64,000 nt of DNA, taken from NCBI GenBank assembly GCA_028704435.1, contig JAQWFL010000001.1, positions 62,001 to 126,000 of the forward strand, in the 5' to 3' direction. Positions 18,845 to 30,500 of the stretch are shown piece by piece. Every line of letters starts with the position of its first letter. The stretch's first letter is position 1. Source of the DNA: Anaerostipes sp. Lineage in GTDB: Bacteria > Bacillota > Clostridia > Lachnospirales > Lachnospiraceae. Both the position numbers and the translations under genes were made by a program. The notes beneath the pieces were generated by a model. It was not told where the DNA came from. It did not search any database and saw nothing but the letters and a program-made list of their open reading frames with translations.

Positions 18845-19783
18845 ATGAATACAACAATGAAAACACAGGTCTATGCCGGAGAGCCGGAGTATGACAAAAA
18901 CTTCTGGGATGTAATGCGTGGCAAGGAACACTGCATCGATAAAATCGCCAAGGGACGTAATTCCCAGACCGACACCTATGCCGTTCCTGCTCATGCCAAC
19001 AATAAATTCGGTAAGGCAATCGAGGGCAAGAGCCTGTTCCGTCAAATCGGTACAGCCTTTAATGCCTATGAAGCCGGATACCGTATCTTTGCTAAGGACT
19101 GTAATGATCTTGCAGCCTTTGTGCCGGAAGGTGGCATGATTCCGATTTATGAGGGAATGAATGATTTCACCACCACCGTAGTGGAAAGCTGGAAACTCGC
19201 AGCCTTTGTGAAGTTCGATGAGGATTTCATCCATGATGCCACCTTCGATATTGAGAACTATCTGGTGGAGCGTTTTGCAAAGAACTTCGGCAAAGCTGAA
19301 ACCAACGCATTCATCAATGGCACTGGCGAACAGATGCCGACAGGTATTCTCCATGAAAGCAAGGGCGCAGATGTGGCTCTGACCACGGATGCCCTTACTT
19401 ATGACAATATCATCAGCTTGTACTTCTCCGTTAAGCCGGAGTATCGTGCCAACGCAGTGTGGCTCATGAACGATGAAACCGCTATGGCACTTCGCAAGCT
19501 GAAAGATGCTGATGGTAATTACCTGTGGCGCAGTACCGATGATACCATCTTTGGTAAAAAGGTCATCATTTCTGAATTCATGCCAAACGCAGAACCGGGC
19601 AAAAAGCCTATTGCCTTTGGTGACTTCAGCTACTACTGGGTCATCAGCCGTAGTCCTGTCAGTGTCCGCACCATCAAAGAAAAATTTGTGGTGTTAGACC
19701 AGATCGGCTATCTTGCCTTTGAGTTCATCGATGGCAAGCTGGTACGCTCCGAAGCAATCAAGGTCATTGCAATGACCGAATAA
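18845..19783 (+). CDS. HK97-fold major capsid protein
   Basis: 312-residue phage major capsid protein (PF05065 type). Recognisable family stretches are a central FVPEGGMIPIYEGM and TTTVVESWKLAAFVKFDEDF, then FGKAETNAFINGTG and the C-terminal axial-domain strands. It lacks the roughly 100-residue N-terminal scaffold (delta) domain found in proteins that are matured by a head protease, and no protease is encoded nearby. It is the only structural gene in the island. It may redirect capsid size of a helper phage or form an autonomous shell. AAGGAGG precedes the ATG. Confidence 0.9.
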   Translation: MNTTMKTQVYAGEPEYDKNFWDVMRGKEHCIDKIAKGRNSQTDTYAVPAHANNKFGKAIEGKSLFRQIGTAFNAYEAGYRIFAKDCNDLAAFVPEGGMIPIYEGMNDFTTTVVESWKLAAFVKFDEDFIHDATFDIENYLVERFAKNFGKAETNAFINGTGEQMPTGILHESKGADVALTTDALTYDNIISLYFSVKPEYRANAVWLMNDETAMALRKLKDADGNYLWRSTDDTIFGKKVIISEFMPNAEPGKKPIAFGDFSYYWVISRSPVSVRTIKEKFVVLDQIGYLAFEFIDGKLVRSEAIKVIAMTE

Positions 19784-19789
19784 GCACTT

Positions 19790-19833
19790 GGCATTGCCTG
19801 TGGCGGATAGTGTTTCTGCCACAGGCGGATGCC
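19790..19833 (+). other. hairpin between capsid and tnpW-like genes
   Basis: GGCAT-T-GCCTGTGGC (from 19790) pairs with GCCACAGGC-GG-ATGCC (to 19833), a 14-bp interrupted stem with a 13-base loop. No T-tract follows, so it is more likely an RNA-processing or regulatory hairpin than a full terminator. Confidence 0.6.
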
Positions 19834-19858
19834 TTATCTGATAGAAAGAGGTGGGATT

Positions 19859-20062
19859 ATGAACACAGCAGCAAACAACACTCATATCACCCATACTTCT
19901 ATCGGTGGAACGATGTATATCGTGGAATCAATGGTCAGCGAAAATGCCAAAGAAACCGCATATTCCAAGGTGAAACGGCTGATTTTGAGCAATGTCGGCA
20001 CTCCGCTCAAAGTATCAGAAAGTTCACAAATACTTGCAAAATACAACTCGACTTCTGCCTGA
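19859..20062 (+). CDS. TnpW-like protein
   Basis: 67 residues with the pattern IGGTMYIVESMVSENAKETAYSKVKRLI, which matches the small TnpW proteins encoded next to the large serine recombinase of Tn4451-type elements. Their function is not established. I chose ATG 19859, with GAGGTGGG upstream. The recombinase starts 54 bp downstream, keeping the Tn4451 gene pairing. Confidence 0.75.
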   Translation: MNTAANNTHITHTSIGGTMYIVESMVSENAKETAYSKVKRLILSNVGTPLKVSESSQILAKYNSTSA

Positions 20063-20065
20063 TAG

Positions 20066-21798
<1,733 letters not shown>

Positions 21799-21827
21799 GA
21801 AATTTTCAGGGATTATAAATCCCTAAG

Positions 21828-21858
21828 ACGCACCACCAAAATGTTGCGTTTTTTTTTA
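21828..21858 (+). terminator. terminator at right end of the mobile island
   Basis: ACGCA (21828-21832) pairs with TGCGT (21845-21849), followed by a run of T. Base composition falls back to the AT-rich host value just after it. Confidence 0.7.
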
Positions 21859-21925
21859 CGATAAGACATATGCAATTATATTTCCAGTTTTTCCTTTATG
21901 ATTTTGAAAGAATATGACGAAGTTA

Positions 21926-21954
21926 TTGAAAAAAATATGATTTGCTATTATAAT
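21926..21954 (+). promoter_or_regulatory. promoter upstream of DUF2007-like gene
   Basis: TTGAAA (21926-21931), 17-bp spacer, TATAAT (21949-21954). Confidence 0.75.
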
Positions 21955-22006
21955 GTGAAAAAAGAGGGAATTACATCCAGAAAATGGATGGAACTTGGAG
22001 GCAGCC

Positions 22007-22225
22007 ATGAGAAGATTGTTAAGTACGAGCAGTAAGATGGAAACAAGAATATTAGCAGATGTTTTTAAGCTGTACCATATTCCGTGTTTTGCGAAAAGTG
22101 TTGGAAGTGGTGAGTATGTTCGAATTACCATTGGTGTGTGTGTGTCGGGAGAAGATGTTTATGTTCAGGACGAATATGCAGAGCGTGCAATGGGGATAGT
22201 GGAGATGCTCAAAAAAAAAGAATAA
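22007..22225 (+). CDS. DUF2007-like small protein
   Basis: 72 residues resembling the DUF2007 'putative signal transducing protein' fold: a helix (SKMETRILADVFKLYHI) followed by beta strands and a C-terminal helix. ATG 22007 has TTGGAGG 7 bp upstream. It is the first host gene after the island and sits 125 bp before a CcdA-like gene. No function is assigned in this family that I can rely on. Confidence 0.6.
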   Translation: MRRLLSTSSKMETRILADVFKLYHIPCFAKSVGSGEYVRITIGVCVSGEDVYVQDEYAERAMGIVEMLKKKE

Positions 22226-22350
22226 AAAGGATATGGAACAGGTATGAGAAATCGTATCATAAATTAAACTGGATTTATGATCTTGTATGTGTTAGGATTA
22301 TATCTCATGGGTATTATATGAATACAGTATATATAGAAAGAAGAGATATT

Positions 22351-23037
22351 ATGTTTGATATATTGTTGCAGGAATTAACTATTTTCATACAACATACATT
22401 ATGGTTTTCACCAATTTTAGCACTACTTGCAGGGATGCTCACATCTGTTACACCCTGTTCTCTTTCAACATTGTCCTTAGTTATGGGATATGTAACCAGC
22501 GGTGGAGAGAATGATACAAAGAAAAGTTTTGTGTATTCCTTGATATTTGCCATTGGAAGTGCGGTTACCTTTGTAACATTAGGAATTGCAGCTTCTTTTG
22601 TAGGAGGAGTCATTGGACACAATGAGATATTGCACGTGGTATTATGCTTATTTATGATTTTAATGGCATTTCAAGTATGGGGAATTATCAATATTATTCC
22701 ACATGTACATTTTACTGCAAAGAATCAAAAACGCGGGTATATTGGAGCTTTTGTGGCAGGAATCCTTGGTGGAATTTTTTCATCTCACTGTGCCGTCCCT
22801 GTGATTGTGGGACTTTTAGCTATTGTAGCCAATGAAGGAAATATACTTTTAGGAATCCTTTTATTGTTCTGTTATTCTGTTGGACATGGAATTTTAGCAG
22901 TGGTTGCAGGAACATCGACAGCATTTGCAGAGAAGATTGGAAGTAGCAAGACATACACAACAGGAACAAAAGTATTTCAGATATTACTAGGAACCTTGAT
23001 GGTTGTAATAGGTGTAGTTAGTTTATTTTTGGATTAA
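22351..23037 (+). CDS. CcdA-like thiol-disulfide membrane transporter
   Basis: 228-residue six-helix membrane protein of the CcdA/DsbD transmembrane family, which passes reducing equivalents from cytosolic thioredoxin to the cell surface. The two functional cysteines are present in LTSVTPCSLST (helix 1) and SSHCAVPV (helix 4). I start at ATG 22351, where GAAAGAAGAG lies upstream; the frame is open further upstream to 22138 but without hydrophobic or family sequence. No partner thioredoxin-like lipoprotein is adjacent. Confidence 0.82.
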   Translation: MFDILLQELTIFIQHTLWFSPILALLAGMLTSVTPCSLSTLSLVMGYVTSGGENDTKKSFVYSLIFAIGSAVTFVTLGIAASFVGGVIGHNEILHVVLCLFMILMAFQVWGIINIIPHVHFTAKNQKRGYIGAFVAGILGGIFSSHCAVPVIVGLLAIVANEGNILLGILLLFCYSVGHGILAVVAGTSTAFAEKIGSSKTYTTGTKVFQILLGTLMVVIGVVSLFLD

Positions 23038-23067
23038 AAGAAAGTAATCTAAGATTCATTTCCACTC

Positions 23068-23096
23068 TTGCATCTGTAATACAAACTTGTTATAAT
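23068..23096 (+). promoter_or_regulatory. promoter of the queuosine operon
   Basis: TTGCAT (23068-23073), 17-bp spacer, TATAAT (23091-23096). Confidence 0.8.
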
Positions 23097-23115
23097 AGCA
23101 TACAGTGAATTAAAT

Positions 23116-23160
23116 CAGACAGTTCATTCGTACCATCCTGTCTTTAATCAAAACTAGGAC
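23116..23160 (+). promoter_or_regulatory. preQ1 riboswitch (class I type)
   Basis: Compact aptamer: P1 stem AGACAG (23117-23122) with CTGTCT (23138-23143), loop TTCATTCGTACCATC, then an A-rich tail ending AAAACTAGGA that can form the H-type pseudoknot. This matches the preQ1-I consensus and lies upstream of queuosine genes. PreQ1 binding would turn the operon off. Confidence 0.85.
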
Positions 23161-23199
23161 TATAAGAGGAAACTCTTATTTTCTTATGATGATTTTTAG

Positions 23200-23229
23200 G
23201 GCATGGTACATAGGTATCATGTCTTTTTC
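23200..23229 (+). terminator. riboswitch-controlled terminator
   Basis: GGCATGGTAC (23200-23209) pairs with GTATCATGTC (23214-23223), followed by TTTTTC. A preceding ATAAGAG-GAAA-CTCTTAT hairpin (about 23162-23179) may be part of the switch. Confidence 0.75.
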
Positions 23230-23251
23230 AATATAAAGGAGAAATAAATAG

Positions 23252-23671
23252 ATGTATCAATTGAAAACACATGCCAGTTTTGACTCGGCACATTTTTTAG
23301 CAGGATATGATGGGAAATGCAGCAACCTCCATGGACATCGATGGAAGATAGAGGTGACACTGAAAAGTAGTCAATTAGTCAATGAGGGGCAAACATGAGG
23401 GATGATTGTTGATTTTGGGGAATTAAAGGATGCGGTGAAGTCTGTGGCAGATGACCATGACCATAGCTTGATTATTGAGACTGGTTCTTTAAAAGATAAG
23501 ACAATGGAGGCATTAAAAGAAGAAAATTTTAAAATAATTCAAGTTCCATTTCGTCCCACAGCAGAGAATTTTGCAAAATATTTCTATGATTTAATCAAGG
23601 AAAAAGGATATGATGTAAAGCTTGTGGAAGTTTATGAAACGCCAAATAATTGTGCAGGATATGGAGAATAA
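23252..23671 (+). pseudogene. queD: 6-carboxytetrahydropterin synthase queD, interrupted by TGA
   Basis: QueD makes 6-carboxytetrahydropterin for queuosine. From ATG 23252 (AAAGGAGAAAT upstream) the frame encodes the family N-terminus, including zinc-ligand histidines in SFDSAHFLAGY and CSNLHGHRWK. It meets TGA at codon 49 (23396-23398). The same frame then continues GMIVDFGELK...DDHDHSLI...VEVYETPNNCAGYGE to the normal end, so only one base is wrong; CGA (Arg) to TGA is the simplest change. The downstream 89-residue piece alone lacks zinc ligands. Either a true nonsense mutation or a sequencing error. Confidence 0.85.
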
Positions 23672-23672
23672 A

Positions 23673-24341
23673 ATGGAATATTTTGATTTAGTAGAAAGTT
23701 TTATTAGTATCAATGGAGAAGGAAAGAAAGCTGGGAGATTGGCACTGTTTCTTCGTTTGAAAGGCTGTAATTTAACCTGTAGTTATTGTGATACCAAATG
23801 GGCAAATGAAAAGAAAGCAAAAGTGATACATCTGTCTACTCCAGAGATTGTAAAGTTAGTTCAGGATTCTGGCATGGAATTGGTCACATTGACGGGGGGA
23901 GAACCGTTGCTCCAAGAGGATATTGGTGCTTTGATTGGTGGAATTTTGTCTCTTCCCAAAGTGGAACTAGAAATTGAAACCAATGGAAGTATGCCGATTA
24001 AAATATTCAAAGAAAGAGATCGAAGACTCTCTATGACCATGGACTATAAGCTTCCATCCAGTAATATGGAAGAAGAGATGTGTCTTGAGAATATGGAGTA
24101 TATCAAACCTTGGGATGTCATCAAATTTGTTATTGGAAGCAAAGAAGACTTAAATCGTGCAAAAGAAGTGATAGAGCGATTTGACTTATGTGAAAAGGCA
24201 ATTGTATATTTTAGTCCGGTATTTGGTACAATTGACCCAGAAGAGATTGTGGAATTTATGAAGGAGTATCAAATGAATCAGGTGAGATTCCAGATTCAAA
24301 TTCATAAAGTAGTGTGGAATCCAGATAAAACTGGAGTTTAG
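23673..24341 (+). CDS. queE: 7-carboxy-7-deazaguanine synthase, radical SAM
   Basis: Converts 6-carboxytetrahydropterin to 7-carboxy-7-deazaguanine on the way to preQ0/queuosine. 222 residues. The [4Fe-4S]/SAM motif is Cys32-x3-Cys36-x2-Cys39 (GCNLTCSYC), with substrate loop INGEGKKAG just before and TGGEPL later. I use ATG 23673, two bases after the queD stop, with GGAGA upstream; the frame extends to 23622 inside queD. Second gene of the preQ1-riboswitch operon. Confidence 0.93.
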   Translation: MEYFDLVESFISINGEGKKAGRLALFLRLKGCNLTCSYCDTKWANEKKAKVIHLSTPEIVKLVQDSGMELVTLTGGEPLLQEDIGALIGGILSLPKVELEIETNGSMPIKIFKERDRRLSMTMDYKLPSSNMEEEMCLENMEYIKPWDVIKFVIGSKEDLNRAKEVIERFDLCEKAIVYFSPVFGTIDPEEIVEFMKEYQMNQVRFQIQIHKVVWNPDKTGV

Positions 24342-24349
24342 GAGGAAAT

Positions 24350-24937
24350 ATGGCTATCGATAAAGAGGCGATAAAAAAACATATAGAAGGAATTCTAGTT
24401 GCACTAGGAGATGACCCTCAAAGAGAGGGATTAAAGGAAACGCCAGATCGTGTGGCAAGAATGTATGAAGAAGTTTTTGAGGGAATGAATTATACAAATG
24501 AAGAGATTGCTCAAATGTTTGAAAAGACCTTTGAAGATAATTTAAGTGTTTCAGGTCACGACGACATGGTTCTTGTAAAAGATATTGATATTTTCAGTTA
24601 CTGTGAGCATCACTTAGCGTTAATGTATGATATGAAAGTGTCTGTTGCGTATCTGCCAAGTAATAAAGTTTTGGGATTAAGTAAGATTGCAAGAATTTGT
24701 GAGATGGTTGGAAAGAGACTTCAATTGCAAGAAAGAATAGGAACAGATATTGCTGAAATTATGCAACTGATTTCTGGCAGTGAAGATGTTGCAGTTTACA
24801 TTGAAGGAACACATAGTTGTATGAGTGCCAGAGGAATTAAGAAGACTCAGGCAAATACAGTAACTACCACACTTCGAGGGAAGTTTGAGACAGATGATAC
24901 GTTGAAAATGCATTTTCTAATGCAGTCTGGAAAGTAG
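24350..24937 (+). CDS. folE: GTP cyclohydrolase I
   Basis: Zinc enzyme converting GTP to dihydroneopterin triphosphate, the entry substrate for both queuosine and folate. 195 residues, normal length, with the zinc/active-site sequence [10 protein letters not shown] and the conserved GLSKIARI and SCMSARGI segments. It is within the queuosine operon (8 bp after queE), so it most likely serves preQ0 synthesis. GGAGG lies just before ATG 24350. Confidence 0.95.
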   Translation: MAIDKEAIKKHIEGILVALGDDPQREGLKETPDRVARMYEEVFEGMNYTNEEIAQMFEKTFEDNLSVSGHDDMVLVKDIDIFSYCEHHLALMYDMKVSVAYLPSNKVLGLSKIARICEMVGKRLQLQERIGTDIAEIMQLISGSEDVAVYIEGTHSCMSARGIKKTQANTVTTTLRGKFETDDTLKMHFLMQSGK

Positions 24938-24945
24938 GGGAAGAT

Positions 24946-25605
24946 ATGGGTAAACCAAATAAAGCAGTTGTTGTATTTAGTGGTGGACAAGACAGTACCA
25001 CTTGTCTTTTTTGGGCAAAAAAGAAATTTGATGAAGTGATTGCCATTTCGTTTCAATATGGTCAAAGGCATTCTCTAGAGTTAGAGTGTGCAAAAAAAAT
25101 ATGTAAAGATTATAATGTGGAGCACCATATTTTAGATATGAGCTTATTAGGGCAGTTAGCGCCTAATTCACTCACAAGGGCTGATATGAGAGTGGATCAG
25201 GATGCACCAGAAGAAGGAACACCTAACACTTTCGTAGATGGAAGAAATATGTTGTTTCTTACGTTTGCTGCAGTTTTTGCAAAACAAAGAGATATTCATG
25301 TATTGGTAACTGGGGTTTCACAAAGTGATTTTAGTGGATATCCAGACTGTAGACACGTATTTATTAGCTCACTAGAGACAACCTTGACCCTTGCCATGGA
25401 TTATGAGTTTGAAGTTATGACACCCATGATGTGGATTGACAAAAAAGAAACATGGGAAATGGCAGATAAGCTTGGTGTGTTTGATCTTATTCGGAATGAA
25501 ACTCTCACTTGTTACAATGGGGTGAAAGGAGATGGATGTGGAAACTGTCCAGCATGTAAACTTCGAAAAAAAGGATTGGATGCTTACTTAAAAGAAAGAA
25601 AATAA
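24946..25605 (+). CDS. queC: 7-cyano-7-deazaguanine synthase
   Basis: ATP-dependent enzyme producing preQ0 from 7-carboxy-7-deazaguanine. 219 residues. The PP-loop VFSGGQDST starts at about residue 10 and the C-terminal zinc site is [10 protein letters not shown]. Last gene of the operon; queF (preQ0 reductase) and tgt are not in this window. Only 8 bp from folE. Confidence 0.95.
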   Translation: MGKPNKAVVVFSGGQDSTTCLFWAKKKFDEVIAISFQYGQRHSLELECAKKICKDYNVEHHILDMSLLGQLAPNSLTRADMRVDQDAPEEGTPNTFVDGRNMLFLTFAAVFAKQRDIHVLVTGVSQSDFSGYPDCRHVFISSLETTLTLAMDYEFEVMTPMMWIDKKETWEMADKLGVFDLIRNETLTCYNGVKGDGCGNCPACKLRKKGLDAYLKERK

Positions 25606-25656
25606 TTACATATGTGCCACTCAGGCAAAAAAGTTACAAAAACTATTGAAAAACTA

Positions 25657-25685
25657 TTGATAAAAAAATAACAAAAGGTTACAAT
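25657..25685 (+). promoter_or_regulatory. promoter of the alcohol dehydrogenase gene
   Basis: TTGATA (25657-25662), 17-bp spacer, TACAAT (25680-25685). The region carries repeated GTTACA and AACTATTGA words that could be regulator sites such as Rex targets; not resolved. Confidence 0.6.
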
Positions 25686-25726
25686 AGGAAGTGTAACAAG
25701 TAGTTTCAAAAAAGGAGATATGTTTT

Positions 25727-26902
25727 ATGGCAAGATTTACATTACCTAGAGATTTGTATTTTGGAGAAGACGCACTCGAAACTTTGAAAACGATTCAAGG
25801 AAAAAAAGCTGTTTTATGCCTCGGTGGAGGATCTATGAAACGTTTTGGATTCGTGGACAAGGCACTTGACTACTTAAAGGAAGCTGGAATTGAAACAAAA
25901 CTAATTGAAGGAATTGAACCAGATCCATCTGTTGAAACTGTGTTTAAAGGTGCAGAAGTTATGCAGGAGTTTGAACCAGATTTGATTATTGCTATGGGTG
26001 GAGGATCCCCAATTGATGCTGCAAAAGCTATGTGGATTTTCTACGAACATCCAGAGGCAACATTTGATGATGTGAAGGATCCATTTACGGTTCCTCAACT
26101 TAGAAACAAAGCAAAATTTATTGCAATCCCTTCAACATCAGGAACAGCAACAGAAGTTACAGCATTTTCAGTTATTACAGATTATTCATCAGGAATTAAG
26201 TATCCGTTAGCTGATTTTGAAATTACACCAGACATTGCAATTGTTGATCCTGCATTAGCAGAGACAATGCCACCAACATTAACAGCACATACAGGTATGG
26301 ATGCATTGACGCATTCTATCGAAGCATATGTTGCTGGATTACATTCACCATTCTCAGATCCATTGGCAATTCATGCAATTGAGATGGTTTTCGATAATTT
26401 AAAAGCATCTTATGAAGGAGATATGGAAGCAAGAGACAATATGCATTATGCACAGTGCTTAGCAGGAATGTCATTCTCTAATGCGTTACTTGGAATTGTT
26501 CACTCATTAGCTCATAAAACGGGGGCTGTGTTTGATACAGGACATATTCCACACGGATGTGCCAATGCAATCTATTTACCATATGTAATTCAATTTAATG
26601 CCAAGGTTTGTGCTGACAGATTTGCTATGATTGCTAAGAAGTTGAATCTTCCAGGAGTTACAGACAAAGCACTTACACTTTCTTTGATTAAGGCAGTTCG
26701 TGACTTAGGAACTAGCATGGGAATTGTAACTAATTTAAAGGACTTTGGAATTAAAGAAGATGAATTCCTAGAAAAGAAACATATGATTGCAGAAAGAGCG
26801 GTTGTAGATGCTTGTACAGGCTCAAACCCACGTGAAACTTCCGTAGATGAAATGGAAAAAGTATTAGAATGTATTTATTACGGAAAAGATATTACATTCT
26901 AG
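25727..26902 (+). CDS. iron-containing alcohol dehydrogenase
   Basis: 391-residue group III dehydrogenase, cytosolic, reducing aldehydes such as butyraldehyde with NAD(P)H or oxidising the alcohols. The Rossmann part carries GGGSPIDAAK. Metal ligands are seen in TGMDALTHSIEAY (Asp, His), HSLAHKTG (His) and IPHGCANA (His). It is a single-gene unit with its own promoter and terminator, as expected for a fermentation enzyme responding to redox state. The exact substrate cannot be told from sequence. Confidence 0.93.
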   Translation: MARFTLPRDLYFGEDALETLKTIQGKKAVLCLGGGSMKRFGFVDKALDYLKEAGIETKLIEGIEPDPSVETVFKGAEVMQEFEPDLIIAMGGGSPIDAAKAMWIFYEHPEATFDDVKDPFTVPQLRNKAKFIAIPSTSGTATEVTAFSVITDYSSGIKYPLADFEITPDIAIVDPALAETMPPTLTAHTGMDALTHSIEAYVAGLHSPFSDPLAIHAIEMVFDNLKASYEGDMEARDNMHYAQCLAGMSFSNALLGIVHSLAHKTGAVFDTGHIPHGCANAIYLPYVIQFNAKVCADRFAMIAKKLNLPGVTDKALTLSLIKAVRDLGTSMGIVTNLKDFGIKEDEFLEKKHMIAERAVVDACTGSNPRETSVDEMEKVLECIYYGKDITF

Positions 26903-26931
26903 AATCCATATGAATTAAAATGAACATTTGT

Positions 26932-26961
26932 CCAGCAGAGTAAAATCTGCTGGATTTTTTT
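26932..26961 (+). terminator. terminator after alcohol dehydrogenase
   Basis: CCAGCAGA (26932-26939) pairs with TCTGCTGG (26946-26953), followed by ATTTTTTT. Confidence 0.92.
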
Positions 26962-27520
26962 GCTTTTTAACAAAAATTTATCTGTTATTAATTACAAATG
27001 AAACTAGCAAGAACAAACGATACTATCATGAAAGTTTGTATTAAAAATAATTTATTAAATACCAAAAAAATACAACATAAAAAAATAAAACTGTGCTATA
27101 CTTTACTTCGTTAAAGGACAAAAAGAGCCTTTAAATACTAGCAATTGACAAGAGTTTGACATGAAGTGATGACAAGAAATAGACTAGAATTTGACACAAT
27201 GATATACTAGTTTTAAACTAGAAATTACAAACAAGTCACAACTAAAACGTAAAAGTACTCGTATGATGTTTTCTATCCTTGGCTACAAGGTGACAAGTGA
27301 AACTGACTATTTCAAAAAGGAAATTTCATAATGAGTACTTTTTTGTGTTTTAAATTCTTAAGTTATCAGATAATTGAGTTAATAATGATAAAAAGTCGAA
27401 GAATCAGACAACTTAAGAAAAAAGTTCTTTACAAGTTTTTTATTTTTTTGTATTATTAGTTCAACGTAATAAATTAAATGACATAGATTTGAATAACAGA
27501 AAGAGAAAGGAATCAAGATT
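26962..27520 (+). promoter_or_regulatory. gltB upstream region, long structured leader
   Basis: 559 bp without a gene. It contains TTGACA at 27145, 27156 and 27191, a 7-1-7 palindrome CTAGTTT-T-AAACTAG (27206-27220), and a long-range terminator-like stem AAAAGTACTC (27251-27260) with GAGTACTTTT (27333-27342) enclosing smaller hairpins such as CCTTG-GCTA-CAAGG. A 10-bp pair TTCTTAAGTT/AACTTAAGAA (27355-27364, 27410-27419) follows. The likely promoter for gltB is TTTACA (27428-27433), 17 bp, TATTAT (27451-27456). I recognise no named riboswitch. Confidence 0.55.
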
Positions 27521-30500
27521 ATGGTGAATCAGAAGGATATAACGTCAGGATTATATGATCCAAGTTTTGAACATGACAACTGTGGTATTGGTGCTTGTGT
27601 GAATATTAAGGGCATTAAGAGCCATCAGACAGTGGACAATGCGCTAAAGATTGTTGAAACATTAGAACATAGAGCTGGAAAGGATGCAGCTGGGGAAACT
27701 GGAGATGGAGTTGGTATTATGCTTCAGATTTCTCATAAGTTTTTCTCTAAAGTCTGTAAAGAAGAGGGAATTGAAATCGGAAAAGAAAGAGAATATGGAA
27801 TTGGTATGTTTTTCTTTCCAGATGATGAGATGAAACTACAACAGGCAAAGAAGATGTTTGAGATTATTTCTGAAAAGGAAGGACTTCCTTTTTTGGGATG
27901 GAGAGAAGTTCCAACAGACAAAGGTGTGTTGGGAAAGAAGGCAGTAGAATGTATGCCAAGAATCCTTCAGGCGTTTATCGGTAAGCCAGAGGGGATAGAG
28001 AAGGGATTAGAGTTTGACCGCAAGCTATATATTGCACGAAAGGTATTTGAGCAGAGTAATGAAGAGACATATGTGGTTTCTATTTCTAGTAGAACGATTG
28101 TATATAAGGGTATGTTCCTTGTTGGGCAGTTGCGTACGTTTTTTAAGGATCTTCACAATAAGGACTATGAGTCTGCAATTGCATTGGTGCATTCTCGATT
28201 CAGTACCAACACAACTCCTTCTTGGGAAAAGGCTCATCCATATCGTATGATTGTACATAATGGAGAGATTAACACAATCCGAGGAAATGCAGATAAGATG
28301 CTGGCACGTGAAGAGAACATGGAATCAGAATTTTTCAAAGATAAGATGCAGAAATTGATTCCAGTTGTGAATCCAGCAGGTTCAGATTCAGCTAGACTTG
28401 ATAATACATTGGAATTTCTTGTTATGAGTGGAATGGATTTACCTCATGCGATTATGATTACGATTCCAGAACCATGGGAGAATAACAAAGTTATTACCCA
28501 GGAAAAAAGAGATTTTTATCAATATTATGCAACTATGATGGAACCATGGGACGGACCAGCATCTATCTTATTTACAGATGGAGATCAAGTAGGAGCTGTT
28601 CTTGACCGTAATGGTTTAAGACCTTCTCGTTACTATATCACAGATGATGATCAATTGATTCTATCTTCTGAAATTGGAGTGTTAGATATTAATCCTACAA
28701 AGATTCTTGTGAAAGAAAGACTTCGTCCAGGTAAGATGTTATTGGTAGATACAGTGAAGGGTGAAGTTGTATCTGATGACGTCATCAAAGAGCGTTATGC
28801 AGAAAAAGAGTCTTATGGAGAGTGGCTTGACAGCAATCTATTAACATTAAAAGATTTGAAGATTCCTAATCTTCCAGTTCCTACTTATGAAAAAGAGGAG
28901 CGGGAAAAGATGTTAAAGGCATTTGGGTATTCTTATGAAGAAGTAAAGACATCCATTCAGCCAATGGCATTGAATGGGGCAGAGGGAATTGCAGCCATGG
29001 GAAATGATTCGCCTCTTGCTGTTTTTTCTAAAAAACACCAACCATTGTTTAATTATTTCAAACAGTTATTTGCACAGGTTACCAATCCTCCAATTGATGC
29101 AATTCGTGAAGAATTAGTGACATCAACAACGGTTTATGTGGGAACAGAGGGGAATATCCTAGAAGAACGTCCAGAAAACTGTCATATTTTAAAGGTTCAC
29201 AATCCGATTTTAACAGATACAGATTTATTGAAAATTAAATATATGAACAAAGAAGGATTTAAGGTAGTTGAACTGCCAATCACATATTATAAGAATACTT
29301 CTCTAGAAAAAGCCTTAGACCATTTGTTTGTAGAAGCAGACCGAGCTTACAGAGATGGAGCTAACATTATTATTTTATCTGATCGAGAAGTTGATGAAAA
29401 CCATGTGCCAATTCCATCGTTACTAGCTGTTTCTGCAATGCATCAACATTTAATTCGTACGAAAAAGCGTACATCAGTTGCTTTGATTCTAGAAAGTGGA
29501 GAACCAAGAGAGGTTCATCATTTTGCTACTTTGCTTGGGTATGGAGCATGTGCAATTAATCCATATTTAGCACTACAAAGTATTCAAAAGTTAATTGATG
29601 ATAATCTTCTTCACAAAGACTACTATGCAGCTGTAGATGATTATACAGATGCAGTGCTTCATGGAATTGTTAAGATTGCCTCTAAGATGGGTATTTCCAC
29701 ACTTCAATCATATCAGGGATCTCAGATTTTTGAAGCAATCGGAGTAAGTAAGGATGTAGTAGATAAGTATTTTACCAACACAGTAAGCCGTGTGGGTGGT
29801 ATTTCATTAAAAGATATTGAGACAGATGTAGATGCGAGACATTCTGCTGCTTTTGATCCTCTTGGATTAGAAAATGACCTTTCTTTGGAAAGTACAGGAA
29901 GTCATAAGGTGCGAAGTGGAAAGGAACAACATTTATACAATCCACAGACCATTCATACATTACAAATGGCAGCAAGAACGGGAAATTATGATACTTTTAA
30001 GAAATATACTCATATGGTGGATGAAGAGTTAGAACCGGGAAATCTTCGTGGTATGATGGAGTTTAAATATCCTAAAAAAGGTATTTCCATTGACAAGGTA
30101 GAAAGTGTTGACTCTATTGTTAAACGTTTTAAAACTGGGGCTATGTCCTATGGATCTATTTCAGGGGAAGCTCATGAAACCCTTGCCATTGCTATGAATA
30201 TGCTAGGTGGGAAGTCTAATAGCGGAGAAGGTGGAGAGCGACCTGAACGTTTAAAAGTTGGACGAGATGGAAAGAATCGTTGCTCAGCAATTAAACAAGT
30301 TGCATCTGGCCGATTTGGTGTTACAAGTGAATACTTAGTGAGTGCAAAAGAAATTCAAATTAAGATGGCACAGGGTGCAAAGCCGGGAGAAGGCGGTCAT
30401 TTACCAGGAAAGAAAGTATATCCTTGGATTGCAAAAACTCGTCATTCAACAGCTGGAGTTGGATTGATTTCACCACCACCACATCATGATATTTATTCTA

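Noticed and set aside
23396-23398. TGA in queD as a selenocysteine codon.
   Set aside because: The position aligns with a non-catalytic residue just before GMIVDF, and no selenocysteine hairpin is evident directly downstream; a nonsense change is simpler.
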